A DNA stretch of 12,561 bases from an uncultured Flavobacteriaceae bacterium (GTDB lineage: Bacteria > Bacteroidota > Bacteroidia > Flavobacteriales > Flavobacteriaceae). Numbering within the stretch: position 1 is the stretch's first letter; the number at the start of each line of letters is the position of its first letter. The stretch lies in assembly GCA_913031655.1 (NCBI GenBank), contig CAJWFY010000033.1, positions 1-12,561 of the forward strand, written 5' to 3'. The notes under the pieces are model-generated. The model was not told where the DNA came from, ran no database searches, and saw nothing but the letters and a program-made list of their open reading frames with translations. Positions 7,612 through 12,561 of the stretch are shown piece after piece. The translations under genes were made by a program, and so were the position numbers.

Positions 7612-9285
7612 TTAAAATCCTATTGATTTATCATCACCCCTTTTATCGGCGCCTCCAAAAAAATAGCCATCGTTATCAATGTGAATAGCATCAACTCTTC
7701 CAATCAAACTTGGATTATCATTAAAAATATAACCTTTCTTTTTCAATGACATTTTTATCTTTGAATCTAATAAATTGTTTTCATAAAAAATTTTATCAGG
7801 GAACCACAAATGATGAAATCTTGGAAGATTTACTGATTCTTGAATACTAAAATTAAAATCATGGAAATTTAATATGGTTTGTAGAACTGAAGTTATAATT
7901 GTTGGACCACCTGGACTGCCTAAAGCCATAAGCGGCTTATCATTTTTTTCTACTATTGTTGGAGTCATAGAACTTAACATTCTTTTACCTGGTTGAATAG
8001 AATTAATCTCTCCTCCAATCAGACCATACATATTAGGAAGTCCTGGCTTTTTAGAAAAATCATCCATTTCATTATTTAAAAAAAAACCTAGATTTGAAGG
8101 AAATAGTTTGGACCCATAATTACCATTTAGCGTAGTAGTTACAGAAACAACATTCCCTAAGCTGTCTGCTATAGAATAATGAGTTGTTTCATTACTTTCA
8201 GTCAAGTTTCCAGAATTAACAGAATTAGAAGGAGTAGCGCTTTCAAAATTAAAATCCTTCATTCTTGAGCTTATATAATCCTTATTTAAAAGCTCCTTAA
8301 CAGGAATATAATTAAAATCAGGATCTCCTAAATATTTACTTCTATCTGCAAACGAACGGCGTTCAGACTCTGTCAGTAACTGTATATACTTTTCACTATT
8401 GTGATTAATCTTAGTAAAATCAAATGGTTCGATCATTTTTAATATTTGACCAAGTACAACACCACCACTAGAGGGTGGACCCATTGTTATGATTTTTAAA
8501 TCTTTATATTTTAATTCAAGAGATTTTCTCCAAACGGGTTTGTAAACAGACATATCTTTAAGACTTATAATCCCTCCCTTATCATTTAAATAATCAACTA
8601 TTTCTTTAGCTATATCTCCTTTATAAAACTCATCTTTTCCGTTTTTCAATATTCTTCTTAGTGTCTTTCCTAAAGCCTTATTAACAAACAGATCACCTTC
8701 CTTAAATTCATTACTGAAAAGTTTCAACGAGTCGTTAAGCTCATATATTTCTTTTCTATAGCTATTTAAGGTTATCGCTTGTTTGTATGTTAGTTTATAT
8801 CCCTTTTCAGCTAAATTAATAGCAGGCTCAAAAATTACTTTAAGCGGAAGGCTTCCGAACTTCTTATGGATTTCAAAAAGACCAGCAATTGTGCCGGGAA
8901 CAGCGACAGCTAAAGCACCCTTTGTACTAAGATTCAAGACTTCATTACCAAGTTTATCTAAATACATATTTTCAAAAGAACTCAAAGGAGATTTTTCTCT
9001 ATAATCTAATGTTCCATTATCCCCATTAGAGAGTCTATAAACCATAAAACCACCTCCACCTAAATTTCCTGCATTTGGATAAACAACTGAAAGAGCTAGA
9101 TCTGTAGCTATCATAGCATCAAAAGCATTACCACCAATTTTTAAAATTTGAACACCAGCATTAGATGCTTCTACTTTAGCAGATACAACCATTCCGTTTT
9201 TATATAATTCCGATGAATTATCTTTTTTACACGCTACAAAAAATATAAAAATGAATAAAAAAAGATATTGAATATTATATTTCAT
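7612..9285 (-). CDS. ggt: Gamma-glutamyltransferase, lipoprotein form
   Basis: An N-terminal-nucleophile hydrolase that transfers or hydrolyses the gamma-glutamyl group of glutathione and related amides. I chose the ATG at 9285 rather than the in-frame ATG at 9327 because it gives a compact lipoprotein signal (MKYNIQ, a hydrophobic core, then FFVAC) with lipidated Cys19; the longer form adds 14 residues that bury it. Length is 557. The proenzyme cleavage and nucleophile motif ETTHYSIAD places catalytic Thr at 367, giving a small subunit of 191 residues. Other family marks: GNLGGGGFMVYR near residue 74, LNNEMDDFS (403-411), KRMLSSMTPTIV, the oxyanion-region GSPGGP, and PRFHHLWFPD. It probably faces the periplasm, anchored in a membrane, and recycles glutathione or gamma-glutamyl peptides. 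It is the first gene of the minus-strand cluster, divergent from glmM across 60 bp. Confidence 0.95.
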   Translation of the reverse strand: MKYNIQYLFLFIFIFFVACKKDNSSELYKNGMVVSAKVEASNAGVQILKIGGNAFDAMIATDLALSVVYPNAGNLGGGGFMVYRLSNGDNGTLDYREKSPLSSFENMYLDKLGNEVLNLSTKGALAVAVPGTIAGLFEIHKKFGSLPLKVIFEPAINLAEKGYKLTYKQAITLNSYRKEIYELNDSLKLFSNEFKEGDLFVNKALGKTLRRILKNGKDEFYKGDIAKEIVDYLNDKGGIISLKDMSVYKPVWRKSLELKYKDLKIITMGPPSSGGVVLGQILKMIEPFDFTKINHNSEKYIQLLTESERRSFADRSKYLGDPDFNYIPVKELLNKDYISSRMKDFNFESATPSNSVNSGNLTESNETTHYSIADSLGNVVSVTTTLNGNYGSKLFPSNLGFFLNNEMDDFSKKPGLPNMYGLIGGEINSIQPGKRMLSSMTPTIVEKNDKPLMALGSPGGPTIITSVLQTILNFHDFNFSIQESVNLPRFHHLWFPDKIFYENNLLDSKIKMSLKKKGYIFNDNPSLIGRVDAIHIDNDGYFFGGADKRGDDKSIGF

Positions 9286-9322
9286 AAAGATTAATTTTGA
9301 TAAAAGTAAGTCAAAAAAGTTA

Positions 9323-9341
9323 TTCAAATTGTATATTTGAA
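9323..9341. repeat. Perfect inverted repeat overlapping the glmM minus-7 box
   Basis: TTCAAAT-TGTAT-ATTTGAA forms two perfect 7-bp arms with a 5-bp centre. The right arm contains the TTTG of the glmM minus-7 box and the left arm gives ATTTG on the opposite strand, facing ggt. This could be a repressor operator, or two back-to-back promoter half-elements. With one G or C pair per arm it could still be chance in AT-rich DNA. Confidence 0.35.
9332..9339 (+). promoter_or_regulatory. Putative minus-7 promoter box of glmM
   Basis: TATATTTG matches the Bacteroidota primary-sigma consensus TAnnTTTG at every fixed position. No TTTG is found at the usual distance of about 19 bp upstream, so the minus-33 half is missing or weak. 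The box ends 6 bases before the glmM ATG at 9346. A transcript begun at the usual distance would therefore start at or very near the ATG and have essentially no leader. Confidence 0.4.
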
Positions 9342-9345
9342 ATCT

Positions 9346-10725
9346 ATGACATTAATTAAATCTATTTCAGGAATTAGAGGAACAATTGGAGGAGGAGTAA
9401 GTGAAAATCTCACTCCTATTGATGCCGTTAAGTTTGGCTGTGCTTACGGCGTATGGCTTAAAAAAAATTCTAAAAAAAATAAATTAAAAGTTGTTATTGG
9501 TAGAGATGCTAGGATTTCTGGTGAAATGATACAAAATTTCGTTCAAAATTCTTTAATTTCTTTAGGAATTGATGTTTGTGATTTAGGACTTTCTACTACG
9601 CCTACAGTTGAATTGATGGTTACTGAACTAAATGCTGATGGTGGAATTATTATAACTGCAAGTCACAATCCTTCACAATGGAATGCATTAAAATTACTAG
9701 ACAGTAAAGGAGAGTTTTTAGATGGAATAGCTGGAAATGAAATAGTTTCAATATCAGAAAATGATAATTATACCTTCTCTGATGTTTATAATTTGGGTAC
9801 TATAAAGAAAGTTGACAATACTATGCAGATTCATATAAATTCTGTTTTAAATCTTAACCTTGTCAATACTGAAGAGATAAAAAAAAATAAATTAAAAGTA
9901 GTAGTTGATGGAGTTAATTCAACTGGAGGAATCATAGTTCCTCTTTTACTAAAACAATTGAATATCGAATTTGAAGCAATACATTGTGAACCGACTGGTC
10001 ATTTTGCACATAACCCTGAACCACTTAAAAAAAATCTTTTAGATTTATCTAGAAAGGTTATTGAAATTGGAGCTGATTTAGGAATAGCTGTTGATCCAGA
10101 TGTTGACAGACTAGTTTTTATTTGTGAAAATGGAGAGATTTTCGGAGAAGAAAACACTTTAGTTGCATGCTCAGATTATGTATTAAGTAAAACACCCGGA
10201 TTTACTGTTTCTAACCTTTCCTCAACAAGGGCTTTAAGAGACGTTACTGAAAAGTACGGGCAATCCTATTTTGCAAGTGCGGTTGGAGAAGTTAACGTAG
10301 TAAACAAAATGAAAGAATGTAATGCTGTTATAGGAGGAGAAGGAAATGGAGGAGTCATTTATCCTGAAAGTCATTATGGAAGGGATGCTATTGTAGGTAT
10401 TGGCTTGTTTCTATCTCTTCTAGTTGAAAAAAGAATGAAAGTAAGTGAGCTGTTATCTACTTACCCCAAATACTATATGGTTAAAGAAAAAATAAATCTA
10501 TCAAAAGAAATAAATGTAGATAATATATTAAAGAACCTTGCCAGTAAATATTCTGATGAAAATATTAATGAAATTGATGGATTAAAAATTGATTTTAAAG
10601 AAAGTTGGGTTCATTTAAGAAAATCTAATACTGAACCTATTATAAGAATATATAGTGAAGCAATGACAGAAAATGAAGCAAATAGGTTAGTAGATCAAAT
10701 AAAAAATGATATTACAGAATTATAA
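9346..10725 (+). CDS. glmM: Phosphoglucosamine mutase (phosphohexomutase family)
   Basis: 459 residues in the alpha-D-phosphohexomutase family. GlmM converts glucosamine-6-phosphate to glucosamine-1-phosphate, feeding UDP-GlcNAc for peptidoglycan and LPS; it is cytoplasmic. Domain marks in order: N-terminal SISGIRGT; phosphoserine loop TASHNPSQWNALK with catalytic Ser106; Mg loop DPDVDR (250-255); sugar loop GEGNGG (331-336); phosphate-binding loop RKSNTEP (425-431). All are intact. I start at ATG 9346; an in-frame TTG at 9337 adds only three residues, overlaps the minus-7 box and is unlikely. The sugar loop GEGNGG differs from the GEQSGH type of proteobacterial GlmM, so phosphomannomutase/phosphoglucomutase activity is an alternative; GlmM is the usual assignment for this form in Bacteroidota. 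The gene ends 5 bp from the convergent acyltransferase stop. Confidence 0.92.
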   Translation: MTLIKSISGIRGTIGGGVSENLTPIDAVKFGCAYGVWLKKNSKKNKLKVVIGRDARISGEMIQNFVQNSLISLGIDVCDLGLSTTPTVELMVTELNADGGIIITASHNPSQWNALKLLDSKGEFLDGIAGNEIVSISENDNYTFSDVYNLGTIKKVDNTMQIHINSVLNLNLVNTEEIKKNKLKVVVDGVNSTGGIIVPLLLKQLNIEFEAIHCEPTGHFAHNPEPLKKNLLDLSRKVIEIGADLGIAVDPDVDRLVFICENGEIFGEENTLVACSDYVLSKTPGFTVSNLSSTRALRDVTEKYGQSYFASAVGEVNVVNKMKECNAVIGGEGNGGVIYPESHYGRDAIVGIGLFLSLLVEKRMKVSELLSTYPKYYMVKEKINLSKEINVDNILKNLASKYSDENINEIDGLKIDFKESWVHLRKSNTEPIIRIYSEAMTENEANRLVDQIKNDITEL

Positions 10726-10730
10726 GTTAA

Positions 10731-11615
10731 TTAATCTTTAGGAGCTTTATTCATGTGTTTAAACCTGTTGTGTGTCCAAAAATAGTATTCAGGATTTTCT
10801 CTTATCTGTTTTTCAACTCGATCAACATACATATCAGTAATTTCAAAATCTTTATGCTCTCTAGGAAACTCAGAAAGCATTTCAACTACAACTTTATAAT
10901 GCCCTCTTTTAATTTTCACCATTTTACCAAACATAACAGGAATATCATGTTGTTTAGCTATTCTTTCAGATCCAGTAAAAACAGGAACTTTTACTCCTAA
11001 AAAGTTTTTCCAATAAGTCACAGATCTAATTTGAGCAGATTGATCAGCTGCCATTCCACAGAGAAATAATTTTTTTTCTTGAATTTGTGTGGTTATATAC
11101 TCAGCCGTATTATATCGAGATATTAATTTAGAACCGTGTTTTAACCTTATTTTTCTTACAAACGAATCTAAATGTTTGTTGGACAAAGGAGTGTATATAG
11201 CAAAAGGAAAGTGTGGGATATGATGTCCTATTGACAAAAACCATTCAAACCCACCGTGATGCGTAGCCATAAACATAACATTTTTTTTGTTTTTTGCTAA
11301 ATCTTCAATTAAGTGTGAATTTTCTAAGTAAAACCTTTTTTTAATATCTTCTTTTGAAATACTATAAAATTTAAACATTTCAAAAAATACATCTGTAATA
11401 TGTCTATAAAATTCCTTTTCGATTCTAATTAAATCTTCTTTAGACTTAGAGACTTTAGAGATTTCTAAATTAAATCTTACAATTTTTCTTCTATATCTAA
11501 AAACATAATATAAAAAGTAAAAAGTGATATCAGAAAAAAAATATAAAATTCTAAATGGAAGATGTGATATAAGTAATATTACAGGATAAAGAATAAGATA
11601 TATTACTAATTTCAT
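10731..11615 (-). CDS. LpxL/HtrB-like lysophospholipid (lipid A) acyltransferase
   Basis: 294 residues, the usual length for the LpxL/LpxM (LABLAT) family, which transfers acyl chains from acyl-ACP to lipid A precursors at the inner face of the cytoplasmic membrane. The N-terminus (residues about 2-39) is strongly hydrophobic and should anchor it. The catalytic HX4E motif is ATHHGGFE with His119 and Glu124. Later marks are ADQSAQ (190-195), VPVFTGSERIAKQ (210-222) and the C-terminal WTHNRFKH (280-287), equivalent to the WxHRRFK of LpxL. The ATG at 11615 is the first in frame and begins the membrane anchor. It converges on glmM and diverges from the rhomboid gene. Acyl-chain choice and exact acceptor cannot be told; ornithine-lipid or other lysolipid acylation is possible. 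Confidence 0.88.
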   Translation of the reverse strand: MKLVIYLILYPVILLISHLPFRILYFFSDITFYFLYYVFRYRRKIVRFNLEISKVSKSKEDLIRIEKEFYRHITDVFFEMFKFYSISKEDIKKRFYLENSHLIEDLAKNKKNVMFMATHHGGFEWFLSIGHHIPHFPFAIYTPLSNKHLDSFVRKIRLKHGSKLISRYNTAEYITTQIQEKKLFLCGMAADQSAQIRSVTYWKNFLGVKVPVFTGSERIAKQHDIPVMFGKMVKIKRGHYKVVVEMLSEFPREHKDFEITDMYVDRVEKQIRENPEYYFWTHNRFKHMNKAPKD

Positions 11616-11701
11616 ATTTGTAAATATATTTAATTATTAATTATCAACTTTTAATAAATAACAATATTTATAAAGTGTTTTTTTTATTATAATAAATCTA
11701 A
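11616..11701. other. AT-only-like divergent spacer between acyltransferase and rhomboid genes
   Basis: Eighty-six bases with very few G or C. It should contain promoters for both flanking genes. On the minus strand TATATTTA, one mismatch from the Bacteroidota minus-7 consensus, lies near the acyltransferase start, without a well-spaced minus-33 TTTG. Nothing convincing was found for the rhomboid direction. No ORF or RNA gene was recognised. Confidence 0.3.
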
Positions 11702-12382
11702 ATTATAATTCCTGATTTTGATTTTAACGACTTATCTTTAAAAAAAAAAGCTATCACTTATTTAATAATATTAGTTACCTGCCTAGTTTCTTATAAAGGT
11801 ATTAAAGATCAATATTTTTTTGAAAAATATAAGTTTCAAATCAACTCAATTAATCTGGGAGAAAAAATCAGAATGTGGAGTTCCGGTTTTTTACATGTGG
11901 ATTATTCTCACTTAGCCCTTAACTTATTTACTTTATATGTTTTTTCTGATGTAGTACTTGGAACAGTGGGTTCGCTCTACTTTGTCATAATATATTTTAG
12001 TAGTCTGTATTTTGGAAATTATTTTGCTTTAAAATTTCATAAAAATGAACCTTATTATTCTGCGGTAGGAGCTAGTGGAGCAGTGACAGGAATTGTATAT
12101 TCTTCTATTTTATTGTATCCGCAAATGAAATTAGCTCTTATCTTTTTCCCCATTCCATTACCTGCTTACATATTTGGAATTGGATATTTACTTTACAGTA
12201 TTTATGGTATGCAGAAAAGTTTGGGTAATATAGGACATACAGCTCATTTTGGTGGAGCTATAGCAGGACTATTAATAACTCTGGTAATTAATCCTTCAAT
12301 TTTAATAAATGATACATGGATTGTAGTGCTTCTAATCAGTCCTATTGTAATATTTATAAGCTCTAAGAAGAATCTTTTTTAA
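11702..12382 (+). CDS. Rhomboid-family intramembrane serine protease, start codon unclear
   Basis: A multi-pass membrane serine protease that cleaves within or beside transmembrane segments. The frame is open from the TAA at 11699 to the stop at 12380-12382, up to 226 codons. Counting from 11702: first membrane segment about 17-31 (KKKAITYLIILVTCLVSYK), L1-type GEKIR (53-57), oxyanion residues His70 and Asn74 in HLALN, catalytic Ser125 in GASGA, catalytic His182 in GHTAHFGGAIAG, and further hydrophobic segments between and after. Both catalytic residues are present, so it is probably active. The first ATG is codon 58 (11873), which would remove membrane segment 1. No ATG, GTG or TTG lies upstream in frame. 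I include the upstream part because it reads as a conserved-looking rhomboid N-terminus; initiation at ATT or ATA (11702-11710) is the simplest reading. Substrate unknown. Confidence 0.8.
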   Translation: MIIPDFDFNDLSLKKKAITYLIILVTCLVSYKGIKDQYFFEKYKFQINSINLGEKIRMWSSGFLHVDYSHLALNLFTLYVFSDVVLGTVGSLYFVIIYFSSLYFGNYFALKFHKNEPYYSAVGASGAVTGIVYSSILLYPQMKLALIFFPIPLPAYIFGIGYLLYSIYGMQKSLGNIGHTAHFGGAIAGLLITLVINPSILINDTWIVVLLISPIVIFISSKKNLF

Positions 12383-12385
12383 ATT

Positions 12386-12561
12386 CTAAAGAGATAATTG
12401 TTTTGAAATTAGTTTATCTAATTCTTTCCCTTTTAAATTCATGCCTATTACCCTTTTATTTTCATCTAAAATAAAGGTTGTTGGCATTTGTCTAACGTTG
12501 TAAAGTTTACCAATTGGTTCTGCCCAAAATTTTAAATTCGAGACATGAATCCAATTATCTA
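12386..12561 (-). CDS. Thioredoxin/TlpA-like protein, C-terminal fragment
   Basis: The last 57 residues of a protein whose start lies beyond the right edge. It reads WIHVSNLKFW at the window edge, then LYNVRQMPTTFILDENKRV and a Lys-rich tail before TAG. The cis-proline motif (QMPTTFILD), followed by the strand-and-helix ending, is the C-terminal half of a thioredoxin fold. The WxHVS-LKFW lead-in is typical of TlpA/AhpC-TSA-like periplasmic thiol oxidoreductases in Bacteroidota. The CxxC redox site would be upstream and is not visible, so redox activity is inferred. The gene ends 3 bp from the rhomboid stop in convergent orientation. Confidence 0.8.
   Translation of the reverse strand, partial: DNWIHVSNLKFWAEPIGKLYNVRQMPTTFILDENKRVIGMNLKGKELDKLISKQLSL

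Larger units (their letters stand above)
9286..9345. promoter_or_regulatory. Divergent ggt / glmM promoter region
   Basis: These 60 bp must carry the 5' signals for both ggt (leftward) and glmM (rightward). On the plus strand a perfect Bacteroidota minus-7 box is present (see separate entry). On the minus strand only imperfect matches were found, such as AATTTG within the palindrome. The short spacing means that binding of RNA polymerase or a regulator here could affect both genes. Confidence 0.5.

Noticed and set aside
8783..9004. Short plus-strand ORF opposite ggt
   Set aside because: Antisense shadow of the conserved gamma-glutamyltransferase large-subunit region.
9286..9327. Longer ggt N-terminus from an ATG at 9327
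   Set aside because: It would add 14 residues before a good lipoprotein signal and reach into the divergent promoter; the ATG at 9285 is the better start.
9337..9345. TTG start for glmM at 9337
   Set aside because: Adds only three residues, overlaps the minus-7 box, and the family normally begins MTLIKSISGIRG from the ATG at 9346.
10755..11000. Short plus-strand ORF opposite the acyltransferase
   Set aside because: It mirrors the conserved C-terminal part of the acyltransferase and shows no independent support.
11740..11749. Run of ten A as a frameshift hiding the rhomboid start
   Set aside because: Both alternative frames just upstream contain stop codons and no ATG, so slippage would not supply a better N-terminus.
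12392..12419. Inverted repeat AGATAA ... TTATCT as a possible terminator after the rhomboid gene
   Set aside because: Six-base AT-rich arms with a 16-base loop and no U-tract, inside the coding region of the thioredoxin-like gene.

Overview
The window looks like chromosomal DNA from a marine-type, low-GC member of the Bacteroidota, most likely class Flavobacteriia. The evidence is strong AT-richness with A/T-ending codons, a signal peptide ending in Tyr-Ser-Gln, start sites without Shine-Dalgarno motifs, a Bacteroidota-type minus-7 box (TAnnTTTG) upstream of glmM, and gene families with Bacteroidota flavour: a 2-oxoacid dehydrogenase E1 whose cofactor loop reads GNASTSEG, a UvrA reading CPTTGISY, and a phosphohexomutase beginning MTLIKSISGIRGT. 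No mobile element, CRISPR array, tRNA or rRNA was seen, and coding density is very high.

Layout. Positions 1-9285 hold five genes on the minus strand. In transcription order they are a gamma-glutamyltransferase lipoprotein (ggt), uvrA, a LOG/TIGR00730 Rossmann-fold protein, a large secreted protein joining an M1-peptidase-like region to an outer-membrane beta-barrel, and a 2-oxoacid dehydrogenase E1 that runs off the left edge. Gaps between them are 62, 4, 24 and 56 bp, so at least uvrA-LOG-M1-like probably form one operon. A 60-bp divergent promoter region (9286-9345) separates ggt from glmM (plus strand, 9346-10725). glmM converges, 5 bp apart, on a LpxL/HtrB-like acyltransferase (minus). 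An 86-bp divergent spacer follows, then a rhomboid protease (plus) whose N-terminal part has no ATG, GTG or TTG. It converges, 3 bp apart, on the C-terminal end of a thioredoxin/TlpA-like protein (minus) cut by the right edge.

The genes are mostly housekeeping: nucleotide excision repair (uvrA), amino-sugar supply for peptidoglycan and LPS (glmM), lipid A acylation, glutathione/gamma-glutamyl catabolism in the envelope (ggt), branched-chain keto-acid oxidation (E1), membrane proteolysis (rhomboid) and redox/thiol chemistry (thioredoxin-like). Several act at the cell envelope, but they do not form an obvious single pathway.

I see no clearly new multi-gene system. The points most worth a second look are the M1-like/beta-barrel protein that has lost its zinc ligands and carries a diverged 31-residue tandem duplication, the rhomboid gene without a usual start codon, the swapped Asp/Asn residues in the E1 cofactor motif, and the palindrome overlapping the probable glmM promoter.
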